This document shows positions 34,796 to 43,577 of a DNA stretch of 64,000 bases, piece by piece. The notes under the pieces were generated by a model. That model searched no databases and was not told the origin of the DNA. It worked only from the letters and a program-made list of their open reading frames with translations. The stretch is from GWE2-42-39 sp034003625 (lineage in GTDB: Bacteria > Bacteroidota > Bacteroidia > Bacteroidales > Prolixibacteraceae). Both the position numbers and the translations under genes were made by a program. Location of the stretch: assembly GCA_034003625.1 (NCBI GenBank), contig JAVEYG010000020.1, positions 1 to 64,000 on the forward strand, written 5' to 3'. Numbering within the stretch: position 1 is the first letter of the stretch; every line of letters begins with the position of its first letter.

Positions 34796-35428
34796 TTACT
34801 CCCAGTTTCCTGCATTATTGTTTGTTTCTGTAAGAGACCCGACTTTCAGTCCGGGATATTTTTCATTAGTCCTCCGTTGATCGTTCAGGTTGATCACCAA
34901 CTGGCGGTCGAGATTTTTCAGTATCGTATTGTTGTGTGCTTTTGCTTCAAAGACCGGTACTTTAATGCCTGATCCTGTCTGGATAACAGTTGCTCCCAGA
35001 TGAAATTCCGCAACTGTATCGGAAACCGGAACATATTTGATTTTTTCGATCTGATATGATTTTCCAAACAATGAATCCAACACACTGACCTTGGTAGTGT
35101 CCCTGATGATCAGTCCCAGTTTGAGCGCTTTTGATTCGGTGAGCCCGGCTTCCAGCATGCTATCGGTAAGCATGCCATATTTCTTTACAAGTTTCAGAGA
35201 ATCTGTTTTTATGAAATTGATCAACGTATCCCAGCTGCCTGTAAATTTACCGTATACATCTTTGTAAGCCAGCTCGGCCTTACGAATATCTTTCAATTTG
35301 GCGATAGTGGCATCGTACCTTTCTTTTCGTGCCTGTTCAAATTCTATCGGGCGCTGGATACCACTATAAATCAGATATGTTATAAAAAGAGCAGCAATTA
35401 CAAGGACGATCTGGATTAGTGTCTTCAT
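34796..35428 (-). CDS. membrane-anchored protein with a pilin-like N-terminal half
   Basis: I do not recognise a named family. The 210-residue protein starts with a hydrophobic anchor (MKTLIQIVLVIAALFITYLI), a long helix rich in Arg/Glu (EFEQARKERYDATIAKLKDI) and then RKAELAYKDVYGKFTGSWDT, which recalls the post-helix region of pseudopilins. There is no prepilin cleavage site, so the resemblance may be chance. The rest is predicted beta-rich and exported. It is first in the operon with DUF3822 and rsmD. Confidence 0.7.
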   Translation of the reverse strand: MKTLIQIVLVIAALFITYLIYSGIQRPIEFEQARKERYDATIAKLKDIRKAELAYKDVYGKFTGSWDTLINFIKTDSLKLVKKYGMLTDSMLEAGLTESKALKLGLIIRDTTKVSVLDSLFGKSYQIEKIKYVPVSDTVAEFHLGATVIQTGSGIKVPVFEAKAHNNTILKNLDRQLVINLNDQRRTNEKYPGLKVGSLTETNNNAGNWE

Positions 35429-35455
35429 CTTATCAGTTTTAAGATTAATTTTTTG

Positions 35456-35467
35456 TTTGCATGCAAA
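35456..35467. promoter_or_regulatory. perfect palindrome in a divergent promoter region
   Basis: TTTGCATGCAAA lies between the start of the anchored-protein operon (35428, minus) and the RecD-like gene (35520, plus). It offers a TTTG half-site on both strands, so it could be two promoter -33 elements or an operator. Confidence 0.3.
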
Positions 35468-35519
35468 TTTATAAAAAAAATTAAATTCCCATCTTTGGAA
35501 TAGTTTAATTTAGCCTTCC

Positions 35520-36950
35520 ATGATAAAAAATCACATACAGTCCGAGATATTTCGGCACCTTAATTATCCTCCTACTCCAGGGCAGGATTTACTTGCAAAG
35601 AAACTTGCCGGATTTGTGGTTGAAGCAGACGAAAATGCGGTTTTTATTTTAAAAGGCTATGCTGGTACCGGCAAAACAACCATGTTGAGCGCTTTTGTGA
35701 AAACATTGACAGGGTTTAAGTTTCGCCCGGTTTTACTGGCTCCCACCGGACGGGCAGCAAAAGTGCTGTCATCCTATTGTGGGCAACCGGCTTATACCGT
35801 TCATAAGATCATTTACCGGCAACAATCGTCTTCCGACGGGACCGGACGCTTTGTGCTGAATAAAAACCTGGTAAAAGATGCCTTTTTTATTGTTGACGAG
35901 GCTTCAATGATTTCCAATGAAAGTGCGGAAACTTCGATCTTTGGATCAGGGCGCCTGCTGGATGACCTGGTTGAATTTGTATACAGCGGGACCAACTGCA
36001 GACTTGTCTTAGTAGGGGATACGGCCCAGTTGCCCCCGGTTGGTCTTAATGTCAGCCCTGCCTTATTGGTTCCTGATATCGAGATGTACGATTTGAATGT
36101 GACTGAAGTTGAATTGACCGAAGTGGTGCGCCAACAGGAAGATTCGGGAATATTAAGCAATGCGACTACTATTCGCCGGATTATTACGGAAGGACACTAT
36201 CAGGGCGATTATTTTCCGATAGGGCTTGCCGGCTTCAATGATATTAAACGCATTGGCGGGCAGGAATTGATTGAGGAAATTTTAGACTGCTACCATAAAT
36301 ACGGTGAACAGGAAACCATGGTGGTTACCCGTTCGAACAAACGTGCCAACAAATTCAACGAGGGTATCCGAAGATCAATTCTCTACAAGGAAAATGAAAT
36401 CTCGGTTGGCGACCTTTTGATGGTGGTGAAAAACAATTATTTCTGGCTGAACGAAAACGAGAATGTTGATTTTATAGCCAATGGTGATATTGTGGAAATT
36501 ACGGCTGTCGGGAAATATGAAGAAATTTATGGGTTTAGGTTTGCCAATGTAGGATTGAGGTTTGTCGATTATAAAAACTTAGAAATCGATTGTAAGATTT
36601 TTCTGGATACATTGGCAATTGAAACGGCTGCCATGAGCAACGAAGATAACCGGCGTCTTTTTGAAGCTGTTTCGGAAGATTACATGGATATACGGAGCAG
36701 AAAAAAACGTTGGGAAAAGATTCGGGAAAATGAATATTTCAATGCACTTCAGGTGAAATTTGCGTATGCAGTAACTTGTCACAAAGCCCAGGGTGGTCAG
36801 TGGAAAGCTGTTTTTATCGACCAGGGGTATCTGGTTGAAGACATGTTAAATGTAGAATACCTGCGTTGGATGTACACTGCCTTTACCCGGCCAACCGAGA
36901 AACTGTATCTTGTGAATTTCAATAAAGAATTCTTTGGGGACGATGGGTAA
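35520..36950 (+). CDS. RecD-like superfamily 1 DNA helicase
   Basis: A 476-residue 5'-3' helicase of the RecD2/AAA_30 type without RecB or RecC partners. Motif I is GYAGTGKTTML (about 45-55), motif II FIVDEASMIS, motif III VGDTAQLPPVG, and the C-terminal UvrD_C_2 part has FAYAVTCHKAQGGQW and YTAFTRPTEKLYLV. It lacks the long N-terminal domain of full RecD2. The likely role is DNA repair or processing. It ends in a hairpin shared with the convergent vor operon. Confidence 0.92.
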   Translation: MIKNHIQSEIFRHLNYPPTPGQDLLAKKLAGFVVEADENAVFILKGYAGTGKTTMLSAFVKTLTGFKFRPVLLAPTGRAAKVLSSYCGQPAYTVHKIIYRQQSSSDGTGRFVLNKNLVKDAFFIVDEASMISNESAETSIFGSGRLLDDLVEFVYSGTNCRLVLVGDTAQLPPVGLNVSPALLVPDIEMYDLNVTEVELTEVVRQQEDSGILSNATTIRRIITEGHYQGDYFPIGLAGFNDIKRIGGQELIEEILDCYHKYGEQETMVVTRSNKRANKFNEGIRRSILYKENEISVGDLLMVVKNNYFWLNENENVDFIANGDIVEITAVGKYEEIYGFRFANVGLRFVDYKNLEIDCKIFLDTLAIETAAMSNEDNRRLFEAVSEDYMDIRSRKKRWEKIRENEYFNALQVKFAYAVTCHKAQGGQWKAVFIDQGYLVEDMLNVEYLRWMYTAFTRPTEKLYLVNFNKEFFGDDG

Positions 36951-36953
36951 CAT

Positions 36954-37002
36954 AGGGCTGATCAAAAAGTCCTGAAAATTTTAAAGTTTCTTGATCAGCC
37001 CT
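36954..37002. terminator. hairpin between convergent transcripts
   Basis: AGGGCTGATCAA (36954-36965) and TTGATCAGCCCT (36991-37002) are perfect 12-base inverse copies with a 25-base loop, filling the gap between the helicase gene and the end of the oxidoreductase operon. There is no clear T run on either side, so termination strength is uncertain. Confidence 0.55.
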
Positions 37003-37013
37003 GTTGTTCATAT

Positions 37014-37568
37014 TCAGTTGCAATTTACAACTGATTCCAGCATCTCGAAGCCTTTTTGCACCGCTTCGATGTTTAACGGGATCAATTTGTGGTGACGCAC
37101 CGGGAGCGATTGTTGCAGCCCTTTTTCTATGTTATCGATATTGACTACCGGACGAGCTTTCAGGTAAGCGCCCAGCACCACCATATTGAATATTTTTACA
37201 TTGCCCAAATCGGCAGCAATCCGGGTCCCTTCTATTTTGTAAATATTAATGTCGGTGCGTTCTGGGGCCCGGGTGATGCCGTTTGGATCATACAAAAGAG
37301 TACCTCCCGGTTTTACCATTTTTTCAAATTTGTCCATCGATTGCTGGTTCAGGATAATGGCTGTATCGTACTCGTTTACCACCGGCGAACTGATCCGTTT
37401 GTCGCTCAGGATAACAGTCACATTGGCTGTTCCTCCACGCATTTCAGGGCCATACGACGGGAACCAGCTTACTTCCTGTCCTGCCATTACCCCTGAATAA
37501 GCCAATATTTTTCCCATTGAAAGTACGCCTTGGCCTCCAAATCCGGCTATAATTAATTCTTCTGTCAT
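37014..37568 (-). CDS. 2-oxoacid:ferredoxin oxidoreductase gamma subunit
   Basis: The gamma subunit of a four-part VOR/KOR-type enzyme that oxidatively decarboxylates 2-oxoacids to acyl-CoA while reducing ferredoxin. The 184-residue protein has the family opening IIAGFGGQGVLSMGKILA, MRGGTANVTVILS and NQQSMDKFE. It is the last gene of the ferredoxin-alpha-beta-gamma operon, 11 bases after the beta subunit. Confidence 0.93.
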   Translation of the reverse strand: MTEELIIAGFGGQGVLSMGKILAYSGVMAGQEVSWFPSYGPEMRGGTANVTVILSDKRISSPVVNEYDTAIILNQQSMDKFEKMVKPGGTLLYDPNGITRAPERTDINIYKIEGTRIAADLGNVKIFNMVVLGAYLKARPVVNIDNIEKGLQQSLPVRHHKLIPLNIEAVQKGFEMLESVVNCN

Positions 37569-37579
37569 AATCTTCAGTT

Positions 37580-38374
37580 TTAGTTTTTGTTAAAACTTTC
37601 GGGATCGGCTTTCGAACCGTCTTTCAAATCGCCGGGAGGATAAAATTTGAACATGTTCTCTTCCATCCATTCGTTGGCCTGAACAGGCGTCATTTTCCAG
37701 TTCATGTTGCAGGTTGATACGACCTCGACAAATGATGTCCCCTTTTTGGCCATAACCGCTTCGAATGCTTTTGTAATTGCTTTTCGGCATTTGCGAATGG
37801 CTGCCGGCGTATGTACCGACTGGCGGGTTACATACGACGTTCCGGGCAACTGGGCTATCAGTTCTGTAATTTTTAGCGGATACCCGTTGCGTTCGGCATC
37901 GCGTCCGCAAGGGGTTGTAGAGGTCACCTGGCCGAGCAGTGTGGTGGGCGCCATTTGCCCTCCGGTCATCCCGTAAATTCCGTTGTTGATAAAAATAACC
38001 ACGAAGTTTTCGCCGCGGTTACAGGCATGCATAATTTCGGCAGTACCTATGGAGGCCAGGTCGCCATCGCCCTGATAAGTGAAAACCACTTTATCTGGAT
38101 TGGTGCGGGAAATGCCTGTTGCTACTGCAGGAGCGCGTCCGTGAGCAGCTTCCTGCCAATCGACATGGATGTAGTTGTATGCAAACACCGAGCAGCCAAC
38201 CGGTGCTACAGCAATAGTTTTATCTTGAATACCAAGTATTTCGACCACCTCGGCAATAAGTTTATGGGCCACTCCGTGACTGCAACCCGGGCAATAGTGC
38301 ATGGTATTGTCGGTAAGCAGTTTGGGTTTCTCGTAAACTAAGTTTTCCGGTTTGATAATATCTTTCAGGTCCAT
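37580..38374 (-). CDS. 2-oxoacid:ferredoxin oxidoreductase beta subunit (TPP-binding)
   Basis: Carries thiamine diphosphate and an iron-sulfur centre. The 264-residue protein has YCPGCSHGVAHKL (cluster Cys), the TPP motif GDGDLASIG ... INNGIYGMTGGQ, and a later conserved Cys in TTPCGRDAERNGYPLKI. It follows the alpha subunit by four bases. In operon order (ferredoxin, alpha, beta, gamma) it matches 3-methyl-2-oxobutanoate and 2-oxoglutarate oxidoreductases; the substrate is set by alpha and is not certain. Confidence 0.94.
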   Translation of the reverse strand: MDLKDIIKPENLVYEKPKLLTDNTMHYCPGCSHGVAHKLIAEVVEILGIQDKTIAVAPVGCSVFAYNYIHVDWQEAAHGRAPAVATGISRTNPDKVVFTYQGDGDLASIGTAEIMHACNRGENFVVIFINNGIYGMTGGQMAPTTLLGQVTSTTPCGRDAERNGYPLKITELIAQLPGTSYVTRQSVHTPAAIRKCRKAITKAFEAVMAKKGTSFVEVVSTCNMNWKMTPVQANEWMEENMFKFYPPGDLKDGSKADPESFNKN

Positions 38375-38378
38375 TCGT

Positions 38379-39473
38379 TTACCCTCCTATTAATTTTTGT
38401 TCCAACGCCTGTACCACTTCTGCCGGAGTTGGGATAATGCCGCCCATACGGCCAAAATGTTTAACCGGCACGAAACAGCCGGCACAACCCACTGAAAGTT
38501 GCACATCTTCAATCATTTGCCCGGCATTCATTTCCACAGTAAGGAACCCCTTCACCCGTTTTGCCAATTCCCCGATAGCTTTTTTAGGGAACGGGAAAAG
38601 GGTGATTGGCCGTAACAGGCCTACCTTCAGCCCTTTTTCACGGGCGAGGTCAACTGCTTTCATGCACACCCGCGCCGAAGATCCGAAAGCAACCAGGATA
38701 TATTCGGCATCGTCGCACCTAACTGCTTCGTAGCGGACTTCTTCAGCTTCCATCAAGGCATATTTTTCCTGAAAACGTTTGTTGTTTCCTTCCATTTTAA
38801 CCGGGTCCATTTCCAGCGAAGTAATAATGTTCCGTTCGCGACCGGTTTTCTTTCCGTTGGTGGCCCAACTACCGTAACGGGCGTCAATCTCTTCTTTGGT
38901 CAACCGTGGTAGATAATCGGAAAGTTGCACTTTTTCCATCATCTGCCCGATTACACCGTCGGTCAGTATCATGGCCGGGTTACGGTATTTAAATGACAGC
39001 TGAAAACCCAGTTCAACAAAATCGTTCATTTCCTGAACGGAAGCCGGGGCCAGTACAATCAAATGATAATCGCCGTGCCCGCCCCCTTTTACCGATTGAA
39101 AATAATCGGCCTGCGAAGGCTGGATCGTTCCCAGGCCAGGCCCGCCACGCTGAACATTGACCACCAGGCAGGGCAACTCTGCCCCTGCAATGTATGAAAT
39201 CCCTTCAGCCATGAGGCTGATACCGGGGCTTGACGAGGAAGTCATTACTTTTTTCCCGGTACCGGCAGCGCCATACAGCATGTTGATCGAAGCCACTTCA
39301 CTCTCGGCCTGCAAAACTACCATTCCTGTTTCATTCCAGGGCTCACGGGCCATCAGGGTTTCCATTACTTCACTTTGAGGAGTTATCGGGTAACCGAAAT
39401 AACCGTCGCACCCACAACGGATCGCTGCTTCGGCAATCACTTCGTTCCCCTTCATCAGTTTTAATTCTCCCAT
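38379..39473 (-). CDS. vorB: 2-oxoacid:ferredoxin oxidoreductase alpha subunit (VorB-like)
   Basis: The substrate-pocket subunit of the complex. From ATG 39473 it has 364 residues and begins MGELKLMKGNEVIAEAAIR, with GYFGYPITPQSEVME, TSSSSPGISLM and a C-terminal ECF-like domain ending AEVVQALEQKLIGG. The frame continues upstream across the ferredoxin gene, but those residues are Cys-rich nonsense relative to the family and are excluded. It resembles VorB (branched-chain 2-oxoacid) more than IorA, but aryl-pyruvates remain possible given the neighbouring phenylacetate-CoA ligase gene. Confidence 0.93.
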   Translation of the reverse strand: MGELKLMKGNEVIAEAAIRCGCDGYFGYPITPQSEVMETLMAREPWNETGMVVLQAESEVASINMLYGAAGTGKKVMTSSSSPGISLMAEGISYIAGAELPCLVVNVQRGGPGLGTIQPSQADYFQSVKGGGHGDYHLIVLAPASVQEMNDFVELGFQLSFKYRNPAMILTDGVIGQMMEKVQLSDYLPRLTKEEIDARYGSWATNGKKTGRERNIITSLEMDPVKMEGNNKRFQEKYALMEAEEVRYEAVRCDDAEYILVAFGSSARVCMKAVDLAREKGLKVGLLRPITLFPFPKKAIGELAKRVKGFLTVEMNAGQMIEDVQLSVGCAGCFVPVKHFGRMGGIIPTPAEVVQALEQKLIGG

Positions 39474-39496
39474 GTATCGAAAGTTTTTAATGTGTA

Positions 39497-39727
39497 CTAT
39501 TCCTGTATTTTCACACGATAAACAGTGATGCAGGTATCGGGGCATACAATTGCACAATTGGAACAGCCGATGCAGTTTTCCGGGTTTTTCATAAACGAAA
39601 AATGATATCCCCGGCTGTTTACCTGCTTGTTTTGTCCAAGAACATCTTGTGGGCAGGCAACCACACAAAGGCCGCACCCTTTGCATTCCTCATTGTCGAC
39701 CACGACTGCGCCTCTTACTTTTGCCAT
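39497..39727 (-). CDS. two-cluster ferredoxin (delta) subunit of the 2-oxoacid oxidoreductase
   Basis: A 76-residue 8Fe-type ferredoxin that takes electrons from the oxidoreductase. The two cluster motifs are CKGCGLCVVACP and CIGCSNCAIVCP. The conserved start AKVRGAVVVDNEECKGC is typical of the fourth subunit of VOR/KOR. It is first in the operon and 23 bases before alpha. Confidence 0.95.
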   Translation of the reverse strand: MAKVRGAVVVDNEECKGCGLCVVACPQDVLGQNKQVNSRGYHFSFMKNPENCIGCSNCAIVCPDTCITVYRVKIQE

Positions 39728-39841
39728 GATAAATTTTTATTGAGTGTAAGCACTATTGATCAAGTGAATATTTCTTCTGTAAGCCCGTTTGTTACAAAAC
39801 TATGGGTTTCCTTTTTCTCTTCGTGCAACAAAAGTTGCAAT

Positions 39842-40408
39842 TTATAATTTGCTCAATACCCGGGTAAAAATATTACGGTGAATGCCCAGATACGATGCAA
39901 TGTGTTGCCGTTGCACCCTGGGGACCAATTCACCATGTTCCGAAAAAAACCTTTTCACCCGCTGAAAAGCATTTAACGACTGAAAGGAATAAACCCGTCT
40001 CAGAGTTTGCACATAACTTTCTTCGGCCATTACCCGCACCATGTGTTCCAGTTGGGGATTTTCGCTGACTAAGCTGTCGAACTCCTCTTTGTGTATGAAA
40101 ATCAGGCTTGAGTCTTCGTAAGCCCTGATTGCTTCGTTTGACTTTCTACCCCTGAGAAAACTTTCGTAGCTGGTAACAATCGCATGATTGGGAGGATAAA
40201 AAAAGTTTGAGATCCATTCTTTTCCGTTTTCAGAAAGATAAGAAGAATAAAGCAGGCCGCCGAGAACAATTCCCAATTTGCCCGAGGGGTCGCCATAATC
40301 GATAAAAGCTTCTCCTTTTTTCAGGAAACAGGGGCTTTTTTTTGCAAAAAATTCCTGAAGCTGGAGGAGGGTTGAGTTGTAAGCTGTTATCAGATGATTG
40401 GTTCCCAT
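39842..40408 (-). CDS. Crp/Fnr-family transcription regulator
   Basis: A 188-residue regulator: a cNMP-like sensor barrel (about 25-125, with FIDYGDPSGKLGIVLGGLL) and a C-terminal helix-turn-helix (RVQRQHIASYLGIHRNIFTR). It lacks the N-terminal Cys set of Fnr, so it does not carry a classical iron-sulfur sensor. It lies between the aminotransferase and oxidoreductase genes on the same strand, so it is a candidate regulator of both. TTGATCAA at 39759-39766, upstream of the ferredoxin gene, is a possible half-spaced target, not proven. Confidence 0.88.
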   Translation of the reverse strand: MGTNHLITAYNSTLLQLQEFFAKKSPCFLKKGEAFIDYGDPSGKLGIVLGGLLYSSYLSENGKEWISNFFYPPNHAIVTSYESFLRGRKSNEAIRAYEDSSLIFIHKEEFDSLVSENPQLEHMVRVMAEESYVQTLRRVYSFQSLNAFQRVKRFFSEHGELVPRVQRQHIASYLGIHRNIFTRVLSKL

Positions 40409-40426
40409 CGTTTTATTTTTATGTGG

Positions 40427-41737
40427 TTATCCGAAATTTTCGTGAAACAGTTTCAGCCTTTTTTCAAGATCGTCGAACTGTTCGCGGCCCACATGCGAAA
40501 CACAGGCACGCAGCCCTTCGCGCCCACTGCCCGTGTTTTTCAGCGAAATCGCGCTGATCCCGTGATACAGGATGTTCGCAAGAAGCTCTTCACCGGTCAT
40601 GCCCGGGTACTGGATGGTAAAATAAAAGCCGTCGGCAATGGGGTCGTCGCCATCTTTTTCGTACACGATGCGAAAACCATTTTCGAGGAAAAGCCGTTTC
40701 ATAATTTCTGCTTTCCGTCCGTATTCCTTTACTTCTTCCACAAAGTTAAAAATGCCGTCGTTGGCCGCTTTGAACATGGCCGCCAAGGCGAATTGCGCCG
40801 AATGGCAGGTTCCCGACGAGAGCGCGTAAAGCACGCGCAACACCACCGTGTGCCCAAATGTATTGCTCTGGAAACGGTTTTTCAGGTTTTCGTATTCGCG
40901 GTTGTACAGGGCATCGGAAATCACCATCATGCCGATCCGTTGTCCGGCATACGAAAATATTTTTGAACTGGAAATAAACAGCACGTAATTGTCGGCGTAC
41001 CTCGCAACAGTGGGTTGGAAAGGCGGCTGACCGGGTGTATAAAGGTTTTTACGGAAATCCATGGCAAAGTAGGCCAGGTCTTCCATGATGGTCACATCGT
41101 ATTTTTTCGACATTTCGCCGATAATTTGCAATTCTTCTTCCGTCAGGCAAATCCAGCTGGGATTGTTCGGGTTCGAGTAGATGATGCAGCAGATGTTTCC
41201 TTTTGAAAGGTACGATTCCAGCTTTTCGCGCAATTTTTCGCCGCGATAATCGAATACGTCGAACGACTCGTAAGGCCGCCCCATGACCATCATCTGTTGT
41301 TTCTGAACCGGGAAGCCCGGGTCGATAAACAATACTGTGTCTTTCTTTTGGTTGGCAAAACTTGCCACAAACAGGGCGGCATAAGTTCCTTGCATCGACC
41401 CGACAGTGGGGATGCAACCTTCAGGGGAAACATCAATATCGGTAAAGAGTTTTACGAACCTTGCCGTTTCATTTTTTAGCGCCGGATGGCCGTCCATCAT
41501 GGGATATTTTGCTGCAACCCCCGATTTCAGGGCTTCGATTTCGGCCTGCGTTCCCACTTCTGCCGGGGGCAGACCGGGCACCCCCATTTCCATACGGCAA
41601 TACCGTATGCCGGTTTCCTTCTCTACCAGATTGACCAGTGCCACGATTTCGCGGATGGAGGCATTCCCTACATTTTCAATTTGCAACTGTTTTGCAAGGA
41701 GGTCAACAATAGTGCGATCGACAGGTGTCTGTTTCAT
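40427..41737 (-). CDS. PLP-dependent class I/II aminotransferase
   Basis: Exchanges amino and keto groups between amino acids and 2-oxoacids. From ATG 41737 it has 436 residues. FIDPGFPVQKQQ, the Asn/Asp in YSNPNNPSWICL and EDLAYFAMDF, and the PLP Lys in ISSSKIFSYAGQRIGMM are the class I/II landmarks. Upstream residues in the same frame are not part of the family. It lies between flavodoxin/prephenate dehydratase and the oxidoreductase operon, and in Bacteroidota such a gene beside pheA usually serves phenylalanine or tyrosine. Confidence 0.92.
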   Translation of the reverse strand: MKQTPVDRTIVDLLAKQLQIENVGNASIREIVALVNLVEKETGIRYCRMEMGVPGLPPAEVGTQAEIEALKSGVAAKYPMMDGHPALKNETARFVKLFTDIDVSPEGCIPTVGSMQGTYAALFVASFANQKKDTVLFIDPGFPVQKQQMMVMGRPYESFDVFDYRGEKLREKLESYLSKGNICCIIYSNPNNPSWICLTEEELQIIGEMSKKYDVTIMEDLAYFAMDFRKNLYTPGQPPFQPTVARYADNYVLFISSSKIFSYAGQRIGMMVISDALYNREYENLKNRFQSNTFGHTVVLRVLYALSSGTCHSAQFALAAMFKAANDGIFNFVEEVKEYGRKAEIMKRLFLENGFRIVYEKDGDDPIADGFYFTIQYPGMTGEELLANILYHGISAISLKNTGSGREGLRACVSHVGREQFDDLEKRLKLFHENFG

Positions 41738-42025
41738 CCTAAAATAGTTTGTATCCGTCCGGTTTTTTCTCAATAAAATGAAGCTGGGAAATAATATACA
41801 ATTTTGATTTCCCACTCATCCAAAGAAATTGAAAAAATCCTTAAAAACAGCATGATAACGGCGATTTTTCAGAATGGCCGGATGTGTTATAAAATTGGTT
41901 TTTCAAATCAGAGAATCATTTGACCGAAAAATTTCAAAATGAAAGGATTCTCTTTCCTGAACTTATGGTTCAATGCAAAAAAGGGAGTTTTCCTGACCAT
42001 GAATTTTGTCATTTCTTCAGGCAGG

Positions 42026-42550
42026 TCAGAACCCAAAATGAGGTTTTAAACTATCAAGCCATGCAGCAATACGTGCATCGGTTTGCTCTGGTTCAAAATC
42101 TTCGTCGATGGGCAGGCCGATAAATTTTCCGTCGATGATGGCTTCCGAGTCATCAAATTCGTACCCGTCGGTTGATACCTGCCCGATAATGGTTGCCTCT
42201 TTTTTCATAATTTCTTTGGCAAGTACACCCATGGCATTTACAAAGTGACCGGGATAAGTAATATGGTCGCCCAGTCCGAATATGGCCACTGTTTTATTGG
42301 CATACCCTGCTGCAACTGCTTTTGGGAAAAATCTGCTCCAGTCGGTATTTGAATACTCCGAGTCCCAGGTTTCTTTTCCAACGGTCGATATTCCGAAAAT
42401 AATTTTATCGAAACGTTCGATGTCTGCGACATTGGCATCCTTCACCGGTATCATCTCTACTTTGTCGTTGCCAATGGCATTTTGAATTTTATCGGCCACC
42501 CGGTGGACCGAGCCTTTTAAGGGGCCGAAGAATAATCCTATTTTGCTCAT
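42026..42550 (-). CDS. flavodoxin (long chain)
   Basis: An FMN electron carrier that replaces ferredoxin under iron limitation. It has 174 residues from ATG 42550 (MSKIGLFFGPLKGSVHRVAD). An ATG three codons earlier (42559) is also possible and would put only two bases after the pheA stop. FMN loops: GPLKGSVH (phosphate; unusual, as most have T/S-x-T-G-N-T), STVGKETWDSEY and GLGDHITYPGHFVNAMG. The altered phosphate loop is typical of some Bacteroidota flavodoxins. It is cotranscribed with pheA. Confidence 0.88.
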   Translation of the reverse strand: MSKIGLFFGPLKGSVHRVADKIQNAIGNDKVEMIPVKDANVADIERFDKIIFGISTVGKETWDSEYSNTDWSRFFPKAVAAGYANKTVAIFGLGDHITYPGHFVNAMGVLAKEIMKKEATIIGQVSTDGYEFDDSEAIIDGKFIGLPIDEDFEPEQTDARIAAWLDSLKPHFGF

Positions 42551-42561
42551 AACATTCATAT

Positions 42562-43401
42562 TTATTGGTTTTGCACGTCAATTTCCCCGCGAACATACTC
42601 GCCGAGTATTGACAAACTGGATACGTTCTTTAATATGGAATGAATAGCCCGTTCGTAATTTACAATGTTGTCCCATTCCACATCCACGTGCATGGTATAT
42701 TCATTGGGTTTGCCCAGGATCGGCACCGACTGGATTTTGTTCAGGTTGATTTTATTTTCAGCAAAAATATTCAGTACCCGGGCCAGCGCACCGTAATAAT
42801 GCCCCACCTCGAAACAAAGAGAAGCCTTGTTGTTGTGGTCGCTTTGGGTCGAATGCTTTGAAAGGATCCAGAAACGGGTGTAATTCTTTTTATTGGTTTC
42901 AATATTGGTTTCCAACACATTCAGCCCGTAAATTTCGGCGGTACGGAGGTTTCCGATGGCAGCGGCATCCGTCAGCTGTTCTTCCACCAGCAATTTACCG
43001 GAAGCTGCCGTGTCCTGGTTTTCGCGGATTTTTGCTTCCGGAAAATATTTTTCGATGTACTCGATACACTGACGAATGGCAATCGGGTGCGAATAAATGG
43101 TTTTAATGTCTTCCTTTTTTGCCCCGGGAAGCATCATCAGGTTCATCTGGATGTGAATGTATAGTTCGCCGATGACCCGGAGGTGGTAATCGCGGATAAG
43201 CGAATAATTCTGCAGGATGCTGCCGGCAATCGAATTTTCGATAGCCATCACGGCAATGTCCACCTTGTCGGCGTCAATCAGTTCGCAAACGCTCTGAAAC
43301 GACCGGCATTCAACTACGTCAATTTCCTCATCGCCGAAATATTTCCGGGCGGCATCTTCGTGGAACGAACCGGCAATTCCCTGTATCGCAATTTTCTTCA
43401 T
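42562..43401 (-). CDS. pheA: prephenate dehydratase
   Basis: Turns prephenate into phenylpyruvate for phenylalanine synthesis. The 279-residue protein is monofunctional, with IAIQGIAGSFHEDAA at the start, AIENSIAGSI, the catalytic Thr in NYTRFWILSK and a C-terminal ACT domain (LCFEVGHYYGALARVL). The ESRP element that senses Phe in other bacteria reads KIQSVPIL here, as in Bacteroidota homologues. It is followed immediately by the flavodoxin gene. Confidence 0.94.
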   Translation of the reverse strand: MKKIAIQGIAGSFHEDAARKYFGDEEIDVVECRSFQSVCELIDADKVDIAVMAIENSIAGSILQNYSLIRDYHLRVIGELYIHIQMNLMMLPGAKKEDIKTIYSHPIAIRQCIEYIEKYFPEAKIRENQDTAASGKLLVEEQLTDAAAIGNLRTAEIYGLNVLETNIETNKKNYTRFWILSKHSTQSDHNNKASLCFEVGHYYGALARVLNIFAENKINLNKIQSVPILGKPNEYTMHVDVEWDNIVNYERAIHSILKNVSSLSILGEYVRGEIDVQNQ

Positions 43402-43426
43402 GCTGTATTACTTAATTCAAATAAAT

Positions 43427-43465
43427 CAGGCAGGATTGTTTTTTTACTGCCTGCGTACAAAATTA
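43427..43465 (-). promoter_or_regulatory. pheA -7 box and 5' hairpin
   Basis: On the minus strand TAATTTTG (43465-43458) matches TAnnTTTG. Directly downstream, CAGGCAG (43453-43447) pairs with CTGCCTG (43433-43427), so the pheA mRNA may begin with a seven-pair hairpin. No Phe-rich leader peptide is visible and there is no T run after the stem, so it is not a clear attenuator. Confidence 0.35.
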
Positions 43466-43577
43466 AAACAATAAATCAATAATGCTGGTTTTCGGCAACC
43501 AGTATGCTTTTTACCAGTTATTCTTAATAATTGGTTTTCGTTTTTACTGAAAAACGCCTTCTGTTTGTTTCAGTTTT

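Noticed and set aside
39474..39686. 71-codon upstream extension of the oxidoreductase alpha subunit
   Set aside because: It overlaps the ferredoxin gene in another frame; the family begins at MGELKLMKGNE (39473).
41920..42123. 67-codon plus-strand frame overlapping the flavodoxin gene end
   Set aside because: It overlaps conserved flavodoxin codons antisense and has no family features; the 41738-42025 gap otherwise shows nothing.
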